This document shows positions 28,001 to 34,575 of a stretch of DNA of 40,158 bases, in pieces; position 1 is the first letter of the stretch, and each line of letters opens with the position of its first letter. A program made the position numbers and the translations under genes. The notes under the pieces are model-generated. The model ran no database searches and was not told the origin of the DNA. It saw nothing but the letters and a program-made list of their open reading frames with translations. Location: contig JAJEET010000072.1 of NCBI GenBank assembly GCA_022820835.1, positions 1 through 40,158 on the forward strand, written 5' to 3'. Origin of the DNA: Candidatus Poribacteria bacterium. Its GTDB lineage: Bacteria > Poribacteria > WGA-4E > WGA-3G.

Positions 28001-28478
28001 AACACCTACACTGTTAGACACGAGTCGCTACACCGAAACTTTCGATCCTGCAGCCCCCAAGAACGCCGCCATCACCTATGCTCCTGACCTTGCTAACGGT
28101 GAATATCAACTCCACATTACCGCTGCAGACACCAGTGAAAACATAGCAGAACTCAATGTGTCCTTCACACTAAATGAAAAGGTCATGCTCAGCGAAGTTT
28201 TCAATGTCCCGAACCCCATGGTTGATACAAAGACATTTTTCACCTACCATCTCGCACAGGCACCGGACAGCGTTACCATCAAAATTTACAGCGTTAATGG
28301 TAGACTGCTCCGAACACTTGTCGATGCCAGTGCGAATCGTGGCACGAACGAAACCGGTTGGGATGGTAGAGATGAAACAGGAATACGGTGTGCCAACGGC
28401 GTGTATTTCTACCGCGTCATCGCTCATACCGATGATGAGAAGATAGAACAAGTAGGTAAACTTGCCATTCTACGGTAG
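22056..28478 (+). CDS. Giant C25 (gingipain/PorU-like) cysteine protease with FlgD-like C-terminal domain
   Basis: 2,140 residues, secreted. A signal peptide (about 1-25, LIFFPILFTLATVPMLAAIAQ) precedes a propeptide-like region. A calcium-loop-like DENGNNTLDPGD stretch is at about 315. The peptidase C25 domain spans about 630-1000 with the catalytic pair H865 (EYAGHGG) and C898 (TTTCLNGQFD), 33 residues apart, the same spacing as in gingipain RgpB. Large beta-rich Ig-like regions follow, including an acidic DPDPDGDLIIDED loop near 1303. The final 95 residues are a FlgD-like/T9SS type A sorting domain (VTIKIYSVNGRLLRTL ... GVYFYRV). PorU sortases are about 1,100-1,300 residues, so this is either an enlarged PorU or a C25 effector exported by a type IX system. 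No other por genes are in the window. Confidence 0.9.
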   Translation: MKKTLIFFPILFTLATVPMLAAIAQTQSTPPLQVLTMTADTFTARFVLPELKIKTQSTSTDGNSENGSNEIHFAGADWTLDIGKPRLPIYTRCIGIPITGTPVVTVIQARSKIKRVENVPITPEDPIFPTLDPTDTPQILSGFYPTQLVEIIPGGFVRNQRIGSLQINPVQYNPATKQLKIFATVTFQVHFPTSPVTGAIGNAASIPTAPTSFRESSRVFENLFQGTLWNYEQAKPWRKQRRTSYRTTNEQYAPGAPPLITASTRRFKIPVTSTDMYRISYNNIRVHASVEPETIDLDTIRLESGGKRQGIHIFDENGNNTLDPGDLLVFYGRALADNKFTDENVYWLRFGLRGEPAAGFETSRVEVRNAALQGRNLPTPKAFLTRTRVEENRHYDALEASDIKSELADHYFGVAFRGGELSTSQKDFPIKLPKAIPRNTIKRDAKLRIKFQGASYKANAGHEARISFNNIQLGRIEKWRRQASQTATRNISYTIVHHDATNIMRIKALDDNETSPGSYDFYLDWYEIDYWRNFQADNNRLEFNTNTEPNYRGEVRYRVGNIIDDTIDVYQLDENGITNKLTGGTVSPEGGKHQIFFEDTVNQHRRYFVIGRSRYRSINSLTPIPPTLLKNPGNQFDYIFITHPKFAESITPLVEFRSSQGLKTLVVDINDIYDEFSDGLFNPFAIQKFLRYAYHNYQQPTPTYVLLVGDAHYDYKNATPSTYNIYPNFVPTYHGWAPASGETAMDQRFVNVSGDDPLPDMLIGRLSVQTTEALTTMIEKIIDYEENPKIGLWQGTLIQVADNEIDNTSDIVFENSRNQLIQEVIPIGYDTRQIYLRKIRDPDATRKKILSEIKRGALVLEYAGHGGSQTWADESIFRIEDVVDLRNQYLPFVITTTCLNGQFDKPQQFGDFCLSEQFLLGRYGAIATLSATRLTYGSANAAFDIDLFEALFRVTPASPELATNGALSQPTIGHIIADAKINFITRIQNISWIPGTEQYTLFGDPASRFARPQLDVKVELERIALNNTHKIVIKANEVGVLRNSGIGGAENVTFTRASDFSTENLKAYAAFANNFDDNLRNDLTRQAGGRAWQGEYGTIRIDIPNNATPGGGFARVFAHDDTRAAVGGTRFSIDTPVVQDIRETLDIKVTDTLNISVLVVDDKGPDGIRDISVLWDNTANFEDTTTPLIPTRTPLGDVPLGGQWYELETPIRLPTIGRQIRYRILITDSNGHEVAMPSQLERYVVRVPDGPNVAIGTDKTDKAPIRYIFDADQNSYQLVTELINNGDRPILADIEIVFAKGDPDPDGDLIIDEDADIIGIVTVKATDWVEGTYVRQRATATLNLNAPLETGIHRIYVLADPEEPSIDDKIDGNVEEAHHFDNKHHTSLVVNDFNYSSQEELLAFSLDRVFDIHFPADVLETKTQNAAGIPLAVTSQLPAEPTQPDLQFAPIPRVAALRRGLTRQGEAVAQYYEPAFRTGTTTLAKPATLKFRFDVSALEDIVQKETEIPRDNPVFEYELTQLTNQLAIYAWQSDVNPNLSHASTATDEEIDVKLSAWRRLPSQINYTPEGEFHLENYVTPTQLENGSQQKLEIDAISINPNLTPAATWVITFLNDDEYEVFFKRKGGTTTQKIDRIGQLNNPFREDVFGLEIRIPRQENPPPDVNYTFEFGDVFAFETDYNSEGNMVLKGIRNTNRGNGKATVSNRLGAKGEFEIGDWYLFFTDAFHYELRDTSNEPSYFPNGIKVRGSVNKPFFLTHLGFEVLVTASSEAFQFGDKIKFSTARVATITAEVTELTQFALMRSTDTEPPTFNLWVDGLQSQTGSVIPPRPEISIVLQDTNGIDTEFFTFEQQKDNGPFETVTDYELRTRGGIEIVPIDYRPILFPGEYTFNIKAQDFNGNAIGGDDGVISYRFFVVEAPDITPPTIDIQVTTPSTSATNGTFDEPLTDGVVLTEQPHFTINLTDDSALDETSFQFNFGSLYETPTLLDTSRYTETFDPAAPKNAAITYAPDLANGEYQLHITAADTSENIAELNVSFTLNEKVMLSEVFNVPNPMVDTKTFFTYHLAQAPDSVTIKIYSVNGRLLRTLVDASANRGTNETGWDGRDETGIRCANGVYFYRVIAHTDDEKIEQVGKLAILR

Positions 28479-28532
28479 GAACAAACTCCGCTCGCGATTT
28501 CTGAACTTCACTGCACTCGCGACCTACACCCT

Positions 28533-28862
28533 TTATTGCAATGGCGAATAATCTGTCGGTTCAAGAATCTTAGAACTCGCCACGTTGACCAGCGGACCAC
28601 CAACCTCGGTCAACCGTTTCGCCGCTTGCCACTCTGGATCGGCAATAAACGCGTCCCACGCACGCTGATAATGTCCCAAATCCTTAAAGGCGAGCAGATA
28701 GACAAGTTCCGTCGTCGTTGCCTCACCAATGGCAGTCTCCCAAAACCCAATAACCTTCATGTTATGCTTCTCAAACAGTGGAAGCGTGATATTCGCAAAC
28801 CGATCATTCAGGTTTTGCATCTTTCCCGGCACAACTTGATACGTTCGCAATTCATAAATCAT
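28533..28862 (-). CDS. NIPSNAP family protein
   Basis: A 109-residue dimeric alpha+beta-barrel protein. MIYELRTYQVVPGKMQNLNDRF is the family start, followed by GFWETAIGEATTTELVYLLAF and AWDAFIADPEWQAAK. NIPSNAP proteins lack a well-defined biochemical role; some act as small mono-oxygenase-like or sensor proteins. The ATG at 28862 has a GAGGGA site upstream. It lies 67 bases downstream of the RraA-like gene and convergent with the C25 gene. Confidence 0.9.
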   Translation of the reverse strand: MIYELRTYQVVPGKMQNLNDRFANITLPLFEKHNMKVIGFWETAIGEATTTELVYLLAFKDLGHYQRAWDAFIADPEWQAAKRLTEVGGPLVNVASSKILEPTDYSPLQ

Positions 28863-28929
28863 TTTTTTAATTCCCTCGCGGTTCGGTCAGGCAGCTCAGC
28901 CACCAACATTCAGTAATCTCCGATAACCG

Positions 28930-29610
28930 TTACAGGATCCCGTATTTATCATAAACTTCGCGCAGCGTCGCACCAGCAAGGAGTTCGTCGCGGGTACGAT
29001 TCTCGCCGCTTACCTTTTCCAATGCGGCTTCTATTACAGTTGTTTCCACCGCCTGAGGGACAACAACAACGCCATCGGCATCACCGAACACAATGTCACC
29101 CGGATTAACCGTAACACCACCGCATTCAATCGGAACGTTATAGTCAACGACATCGCCGCGCCCGTTAGAATCGACAGGTGACAAACCCGTTGTAAACACA
29201 GGGAACCCCATTGCCAAAATCTGCTTAGCATCCCGGATAAACCCATCGATAACAGCACCGCGCGCGCCTCGCGCACGTGCCGCCGTTGACAGGAGTTCAC
29301 CCCAGAAACAGATACGCGTACTCCCGTTGGTCGAACAGACAAGAGCATCGTTCTGTTTGAGGCTATCCACCGCCGCAATTTCCCGCTGATACGGTTCCTC
29401 TGGAATCTCATAGACATCCACACACAATACAGGCATCGCACGCCCCACTACAACCGTCTGCGGATGAAGAGGACGAATGGTATGTCGCAGCACCTGTCCG
29501 CGGTAACCAGCCGCATCCAAGGCATCTGAAATCACAGCAGCGTATAACCGTTCTTCCATCAGATCAAACAGTTCTGTGTCATCGTTCCACTGATTCCGTC
29601 CGTTGGACAT
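28930..29610 (-). CDS. RraA-like protein / HMG aldolase family
   Basis: 226 residues from ATG 29610, chosen because GAGGAGG stands seven bases upstream; a longer start at 29628 would place that site inside the gene. The family core is WGELLSTAARARGARGAVIDGFIRD with the Arg and Asp used for metal and substrate binding, and PGDIVFGDADGVVVVP follows. Members are either 4-hydroxy-4-methyl-2-oxoglutarate/oxaloacetate aldolases or RNase E regulators; the metal-site sequence favours a class II aldolase-like role. The C-terminal helical tail (SGENRTRDELLAGATLREVYDKYG) is common in aldolase-type members. Likely cotranscribed with the NIPSNAP gene. Confidence 0.88.
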   Translation of the reverse strand: MSNGRNQWNDDTELFDLMEERLYAAVISDALDAAGYRGQVLRHTIRPLHPQTVVVGRAMPVLCVDVYEIPEEPYQREIAAVDSLKQNDALVCSTNGSTRICFWGELLSTAARARGARGAVIDGFIRDAKQILAMGFPVFTTGLSPVDSNGRGDVVDYNVPIECGGVTVNPGDIVFGDADGVVVVPQAVETTVIEAALEKVSGENRTRDELLAGATLREVYDKYGIL

Positions 29611-29664
29611 GTAGAAGCCTCCTCTCATTTACATTCAATAGTACGGCAACTACGTTGCCTTTCA

Positions 29665-29704
29665 GTAGGGACTGGGTAACTCAGCCCCACAGTCCAGCCC
29701 CTAC
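29665..29704. repeat. Degenerate copy of the GTAGGGGCTGGGT palindrome
   Basis: GTAGGGACTGGGTA is separated from CAGCCCCTAC by an inserted CAGCCCCACAGTC-like duplication. It lies in the gap between the RraA-like gene and purE. Confidence 0.65.
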
Positions 29705-29755
29705 AGCTAAAGAGGTATATAGTGGCAGCCTCAAAATACTCCCGACACAATATAT

Positions 29756-29797
29756 TAACTGAAAACTGAAAGCGCAGCGTACTGACAACTGAGTACT
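29756..29797 (+). repeat. Short remnant of the structured repeat, copy F
   Basis: Only the words ATTAACTGAAAACTGAAAG, GCAGCGTACTGACAACTGAG remain, directly after the purE stop. No hairpin is preserved. Confidence 0.5.
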
Positions 29798-29800
29798 TAT

Positions 29801-30328
29801 TTAATAATTCTCGTAGCCGACTTCTTGGAGACGCGCTGCTTTCTCCGCAACACCGTCACTCAACTTCGCTTTATATGCCAACAATTTCTCTTCCAATTCA
29901 GGAAATTGGAGAGCCAAAATTTGCACAGCATATAGTCCAGCATTCCGAGCACCACCGGAACCGATTGCCATCGTCCCGACAGGAATCCCCGGAGGCATCT
30001 GGACTGTCGCGTAAAGTGCGTCAACACCGTTAAGCGGTCCGCCATCAATCGGAACACCGATAACCGGTAGCGTCGTGTGTGCCGCGATAACACCCGCAAG
30101 GTGCGCTGCACGTCCCGCACCAGCAATGATAACTTTTCCGCCTTCCGCCTTAATTCTTTCTGTCCACACCATTGTCCGTTCCGGCGAACGATGTGCAGAT
30201 GAGATCGTTATCTCGAATGGCACCTCAAACTCTTCTAAAACCTTTGCGGCTTCTGCCATCTTCTCTAAATCGGAATCACTTCCCATGACAATACCAACAA
30301 GCGCGGTTTTCTGTTCTTGTAGCGACAT
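29801..30328 (-). CDS. purE: N5-carboxyaminoimidazole ribonucleotide mutase
   Basis: Converts N5-CAIR to CAIR in purine synthesis. GSDSD (16-20) and SAHRSPE with H46 form the nucleotide and catalytic site, and GAGRAAHLAGVIAAHTTLPVIGVP and PPGIPVGTMAIG complete the class I (bacterial) signature. 175 residues is normal. No purK or other pur gene adjoins it, so the partner is elsewhere. The ATG at 30328 has GAGGTAG upstream. Repeat copy G separates it from the MBL gene. Confidence 0.96.
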   Translation of the reverse strand: MSLQEQKTALVGIVMGSDSDLEKMAEAAKVLEEFEVPFEITISSAHRSPERTMVWTERIKAEGGKVIIAGAGRAAHLAGVIAAHTTLPVIGVPIDGGPLNGVDALYATVQMPPGIPVGTMAIGSGGARNAGLYAVQILALQFPELEEKLLAYKAKLSDGVAEKAARLQEVGYENY

Positions 30329-30351
30329 ATCTATATTTCTACCTCGTTTTG

Positions 30352-30476
30352 AAGTTACCAGTTTCCAGTTAACAGTTATCAGTTACAAGAGGTTTTGGGT
30401 ATTACCAAAGTCTCTTTCTGAAAACTGAAAGATTTTTTTGGAAAAAAATCGTACTGACGACTGATAACTATTGATA
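30352..30476 (+). repeat. Structured intergenic repeat, copy G (purE-MBL gap)
   Basis: Contains a hairpin AGAGGTTTTGG / CCAAAGTCTCT (30388-30415) and GATTTTTTT-GG-AAAAAAATC (about 30431-30450), then GTACTGACGACTGATAACTA. The first stem pairs with different bases from copy A, which supports a conserved fold. It lies in the same orientation as the copies near clpX although the genes here run the other way. It overlaps the stop codon of the MBL gene. Confidence 0.8.
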
Positions 30477-31259
30477 AATAATATGTGAATTTCTCTCAAT
30501 AATCAGCGGTTTGGGGGCCCCAGACGGAAAGTTGGATGCCCACTCGTTCGGATCGTAATCACGCGTAACAAAACAGGCGCGATGCACCGGAACCGCATGC
30601 TTGAGTCCGATCCGCGTCGCCATTTTGACGCACCCATCGTAGAACGGGAATTCACCCTCCGTCGGATGGTTCGTCAAGAAACCGATGTCCGGATTATGCG
30701 CAGCGACCGCTGAAACCAAAACGTCGTGTTCGGCGAAATTATTGATCGGATCGCCGCTAAAGTAAAGCACCACACCATTACCGACAATCACATACCCCAA
30801 GTGCGTAACATCCGGGGGGGCTATACCGGCAGAAGCATCGCCGTCAGGCGGTTTCGCATAGACAGCGTGCACCTCAAGACCGTTGAGCGTCGCCGATTCA
30901 CCAGCGCGAATTTCTGAGAGGTTCGCTGACGCGACATCTGTTTCTCCCGAAATTTGACGCACACTCTCTTCGGGACCAACAAAGCGTGTTGCATTGGAGG
31001 TATCCCAAATCCGACGTATAGATTCCGGGCAGGTATGATCCCCATGGGCATGCGTTAGGAGAACAAAATCGGTCGGAAGTGCCGATTCATCAAGTGGTGG
31101 TTGCGTATGAATAAAACGCTCCGCGGGACGTTCCCGCGGAAAATACGGATCAATTTGGACAATCGTACCAGCAGAATCTTTCAAGGCGAAACTGCTCTGT
31201 TCAAACCAGTGAACAGCAACAGCACCTTCTGGTACCTCTAAATTAACAAGTGGATGCAT
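30468..31259 (-). CDS. MBL-fold metal-dependent hydrolase (UlaG-like)
   Basis: 263 residues with the metallo-beta-lactamase motif H70-x-H72-x-D74-H75 (LLTHAHGDH), a FSGDP block for the next metal ligand and a late HAVPVH histidine. The N-terminal WFEQSSFALKD and IDPYFPRERP resemble the UlaG-like lactonase branch, but the substrate is unknown. The gene begins five bases upstream of the VanZ-like gene end, so the two are likely one transcript. The stop codon falls in repeat copy G. Confidence 0.88.
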   Translation of the reverse strand: MHPLVNLEVPEGAVAVHWFEQSSFALKDSAGTIVQIDPYFPRERPAERFIHTQPPLDESALPTDFVLLTHAHGDHTCPESIRRIWDTSNATRFVGPEESVRQISGETDVASANLSEIRAGESATLNGLEVHAVYAKPPDGDASAGIAPPDVTHLGYVIVGNGVVLYFSGDPINNFAEHDVLVSAVAAHNPDIGFLTNHPTEGEFPFYDGCVKMATRIGLKHAVPVHRACFVTRDYDPNEWASNFPSGAPKPLIIERNSHIIYQ

Positions 31260-31264
31260 ATTTT

Positions 31265-31636
31265 TTAACTTTCCTTTTTCCTATAATAGAGATAGACTCC
31301 AAGAACACCGGCAACGGATCCCAGCATATCTGCCACCCAATCCGCGAGCGTAGCGAACCTACCGGGAACGAATGTCTGATGCCACTCATCACTCGCACCG
31401 TAGAGAATAGAAATTACAGCTGCCAAAACCCATATCGTTTGTGCCGGTACCACCGGCGGTTTCGCTTTCACAAATGCCCACGCCAGCAACCCACCGAGTA
31501 TCGCGTATTCAATAAAGTGGTAAAGCTTATCAATCGTTAGCCACTCAAATTTCGGCACTGGAAGCGGCGGTTGATTCATAGACGAGATCGCAAAAATGAG
31601 TGCCATATACAAGAATGACGGTACCCAGTATTTCAT
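31265..31636 (-). CDS. VanZ-like membrane protein
   Basis: 123 residues with about four hydrophobic segments. The family signature is DKLYHFIEYAILGGL followed by YGASDEWHQTFVPGRFATLADWVADMLGS, with the conserved DEWHQ and the following Asp. VanZ was named from a teicoplanin-resistance gene, but most relatives have no known function, so resistance should not be assumed. It sits between repeat copy H and the MBL gene. Confidence 0.9.
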   Translation of the reverse strand: MKYWVPSFLYMALIFAISSMNQPPLPVPKFEWLTIDKLYHFIEYAILGGLLAWAFVKAKPPVVPAQTIWVLAAVISILYGASDEWHQTFVPGRFATLADWVADMLGSVAGVLGVYLYYRKKES

Positions 31637-31639
31637 AGT

Positions 31640-31862
31640 TTTAATAGTTGTCAGTACGCTGCACTTTCAGGGAATTAGTTATCAGTACTCAGTACGCTAC
31701 GCTTTCAGTTATCAGAGGGAATGGTTATCAGTTAAAAGAGGGTTGTGATAGTTCCACAAGCCTCTTTCCGACAACTGAAAGATTTCTCGCAGAAAAATCG
31801 TACTAAAAACTGAAAACTATTAACTGAAAGGTTTTCGTAGAAAACCGTACTGATAACTGTTA
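31640..31862 (+). repeat. Structured intergenic repeat, copy H (VanZ-yjhG gap)
   Basis: Resembles copy A but lacks the GGAATCG hairpin, apparently lost between two GTTATCAGT words. It retains TTGTG/CACAA (31737-31765, with an added G-C pair in place of G-T), GATTTCTC-GCA-GAAAAATC and GGTTTTC-GTA-GAAAACC. The right end supplies the stop codon of the dehydratase gene. Confidence 0.85.
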
Positions 31863-33824
31863 ACTTATAGCATCAAGGATTGCATCTACATCGTAGACGC
31901 AGCCGCCCCACGTGCCACCACCGACGGATTGCAACGCCGCCCAGAGACGTGTATCATCCGGCAAGGCTTCATCTGGTGATAGGTCTGCCCTCGGCTGTCG
32001 TTCCGCCAACACACGTTCACCGGCTGCCGCGCCGAACGCCTCACTACCGTGTCCAACCAAATTAATACTCCCTATGAGTTGTCGCGTATCAATCTCAATC
32101 TGGATGATGTCCCCGTCAAGCACCTTACCGATAGGACCACCAGCGAGTGCCTCCGGTCCGACGTGTCCGATACATGCGCCCGTTGAAACGCCAGAGAATC
32201 GCGCATCTGTAATCAAAGCGATGTTTTTACCGAATGAAAGGTGTTTCAATGCTGATGTAACTTGATATACTTCTTCCATGCCTGTGCCTTGTGGACCGCG
32301 ACAACACAGCACCATGATGTCACCTGGTTGAACGTTATTTTCACCTTGCCCTTTAAGAGATTGTATTGCATCGGATTCTCGGACAAAAACACGTGCCGGT
32401 CCCGTCATCCGATACACGCCATCAGCATCAACAACGCTCGGATCAATGGCGGTGCTTTTGATAACAGATCCCTCTGGTGCGAGGTTCCCGCGCGGAAATG
32501 TGACAGTGCTTGTCAATCCCGCTGCTTTCGCGGCATCTGGATTTAGAATGACCTTGTCGGGGTCAATATTATCTTCGTCCTCCAATATTTGACGGACGCG
32601 CCCGCGTCGCTCAGAAGTCGCCCACCAATCAAGGTTACGACCCAGCGTCTCACCTGTTGCCGTTAGCACATCTTCGTTGAGGTGCCCCAATTCTCGCAGA
32701 TGGAGCATCACCTCCGGCACCCCCCCTGCAAGGAAAACCTGAACTGTAGGGTGTCCAACGGGACCGTTCGGTAGAGCATCAACAAGACGCGGGACATTTT
32801 GGTTCACTTCTGTCCAACCGTCTATTGTCGGACGTTGGAGTCCAGCAGCGTGCGCAATCGCCGGAATATGCAGCAGCAGGTTCGTCGAACCGCCGAACGC
32901 TGCGTGTACAACCATAGCGTTCCGAATCGCCTCCGGTGTAACGATGTCTTTCATCGTCAATCCTTTCGCGGCTAAATTCACGACAGCACGTGCGGAACGG
33001 AGTCCCATATCCGACCAGATATTCTGACCCGACGGTGCTAACGCCGTATGCGTTAAACTCAGTCCCAACGCTTCACCAACGACCTGTGATGTCGCTGCAG
33101 TTCCGAGGAATTGACAACCGCCACCGGGTGTCGCACAAGCGCGGCATCCCATATCCGCGGCATCTTGCAGGCTAATCTCGCCATGTGCGAAACGCGCACC
33201 GATCGTCTGGATTTTTCCAGCATCTTCACCCGTCGTTGGCGGCAGTGTTACACCACCCGGAACGAGAACAGCCGGTAAATCCCGCATTGAAGCGAGTGCC
33301 ATCATCATCGCAGGCAAACCTTTATCACAGGTCGCAACACCGACAACGCCTTTCCGCGTCGGCAAGGAACGGATGAGTCGACGTAAAACCTGTGCTGCGT
33401 CGTTGCGATAGGCGAGACTGTCCATCATGCCGACGGTGCCTTGCGTGCGTCCGTCACACGGATCCGAACAATAACCAGCAAACGGAATCGCCGCGAGTTC
33501 TTTCAGTTCATAAGCAACCGCCTGCATCAGAAGTCCGACCTCCCAATGTCCGGTATGGTATCCGAGTGCAATAGGCGTGCCGTCAGGGGCACGGATACCG
33601 CCCTGTGTGCTGAGAATCAGGAATTCTTCGCGTCGGAGTTCCGTCGGTGCCCACCCCATAGCAGCGTTGTGCGTCAAGCCGAATATGTCCCCACTCGGTC
33701 GATTGAGGAGCATCTCCGCCGTGAGCGGCAGGCTACCTTCTGGACCGGCGGCATGCGTCTCTATATCATAGATACCATCATCGCCGGTTTCTAAAATGTC
33801 ACTGTAATTAATCGGTTTTGCCAT
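31860..33824 (-). CDS. yjhG: YjhG/YagF-type dehydratase (probably D-xylonate or related aldonic acid)
   Basis: 654 residues of the IlvD/Edd superfamily, matching the length and sequence of Escherichia coli YjhG/YagF. Candidate iron-sulfur cysteines are C123 (SDPCDGR), C166 (ATCDKG) and C237 (GGGCQF). Also seen: [35 protein letters not shown] and the very conserved [28 protein letters not shown]. The family dehydrates aldonic acids to 2-keto-3-deoxy acids; xylonate is the best-known substrate for this branch, inferred here. The start at 33824 has an AAGGAAAA site. No aldolase or transporter for the product is adjacent. Branched-chain IlvD proper is about 560 residues and less likely. Confidence 0.93.
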   Translation of the reverse strand: MAKPINYSDILETGDDGIYDIETHAAGPEGSLPLTAEMLLNRPSGDIFGLTHNAAMGWAPTELRREEFLILSTQGGIRAPDGTPIALGYHTGHWEVGLLMQAVAYELKELAAIPFAGYCSDPCDGRTQGTVGMMDSLAYRNDAAQVLRRLIRSLPTRKGVVGVATCDKGLPAMMMALASMRDLPAVLVPGGVTLPPTTGEDAGKIQTIGARFAHGEISLQDAADMGCRACATPGGGCQFLGTAATSQVVGEALGLSLTHTALAPSGQNIWSDMGLRSARAVVNLAAKGLTMKDIVTPEAIRNAMVVHAAFGGSTNLLLHIPAIAHAAGLQRPTIDGWTEVNQNVPRLVDALPNGPVGHPTVQVFLAGGVPEVMLHLRELGHLNEDVLTATGETLGRNLDWWATSERRGRVRQILEDEDNIDPDKVILNPDAAKAAGLTSTVTFPRGNLAPEGSVIKSTAIDPSVVDADGVYRMTGPARVFVRESDAIQSLKGQGENNVQPGDIMVLCCRGPQGTGMEEVYQVTSALKHLSFGKNIALITDARFSGVSTGACIGHVGPEALAGGPIGKVLDGDIIQIEIDTRQLIGSINLVGHGSEAFGAAAGERVLAERQPRADLSPDEALPDDTRLWAALQSVGGGTWGGCVYDVDAILDAIS

Positions 33825-33983
33825 TTTTTAATTTTCCTTGCGGTTTAATCAGGATTATCGCGGTCAGGATGTCGTTCTCTATTGTCCGTCTCCACTTCGT
33901 TTCGACTACTCGCTATCGCCAATTAGAAATCATCGCGGAACGTAGTGGAGCGATGCACAAAAACTTAATAGTTAAAAAACTTT

Positions 33984-34550
33984 CTATTCAAACAATTGCG
34001 CGACCGGACACGCAAATCCTTCAACGACATCCTCACCCGTCAGTGTGTCTTCACAACTCAGCAGCGTAAAATCTGTTTCAGAACGATAGACCATTACCGT
34101 CTTCGCAACCGGCTCAATAACCCAGACGAGTCGTGTTCCCGATTTCAAGTAGGCAAACGCCTTTTCCGTGACATCATACTGTTTGTCTGTCGGTGAGACT
34201 ATTTCAATAGCGAGATCAGGAGCCACGGGGAATCCTTTTAATTTATCTTCCGACAACCGTTCTGTCGAGACAAACGCAATGTCTGGCTTCACAACCCTGT
34301 CATTCAATTGAAACGTCGTCTCAATTGTATACAAACGACCTAACTTATTTTCTCGAACGTATGAACCTAAAGGTATTATAATGTTAACACCTATTTCACC
34401 ATGGACAATTGCCGCAGCTGCCATCGGTACTAATTCTCCTTTTACATATTCATACCCCTCTAAATCGTTTTCAAGAAACTCTTCCATCGTCATCGTCGTA
34501 GGGGAGGGTAGTTCTTGAATAGATTCAGGCTTCGTTTGCGCATTAAGCAT
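33984..34550 (-). CDS. Uma2 family endonuclease (DUF820)
   Basis: 188 residues. MTMEEFLENDLEGYEYVKGELVPM starts the Uma2 fold, and KPDIAFVSTERL and PDLAIEIVSPTDKQYDV supply the PD-(D/E)XK-like acidic residues, with KAFAYLKSGTRLVWVIEP after them. These proteins are widespread in multiple copies in cyanobacteria, Planctomycetes and similar groups; their biological role is unclear. The ATG at 34550 follows a GGAGGTGG site. The gap 33825-33983 to the dehydratase shows no gene. It lies 25 bases downstream of the CotH gene end on the same strand. Confidence 0.92.
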   Translation of the reverse strand: MLNAQTKPESIQELPSPTTMTMEEFLENDLEGYEYVKGELVPMAAAAIVHGEIGVNIIIPLGSYVRENKLGRLYTIETTFQLNDRVVKPDIAFVSTERLSEDKLKGFPVAPDLAIEIVSPTDKQYDVTEKAFAYLKSGTRLVWVIEPVAKTVMVYRSETDFTLLSCEDTLTGEDVVEGFACPVAQLFE

Positions 34551-34575
34551 CGGTTTCCACCTCCGTGTGTCGTGT

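Noticed and set aside
31265..31636. VanZ-like gene as glycopeptide resistance
   Set aside because: No vanA/H/X/R/S genes are near, and most VanZ-fold proteins have no resistance role.
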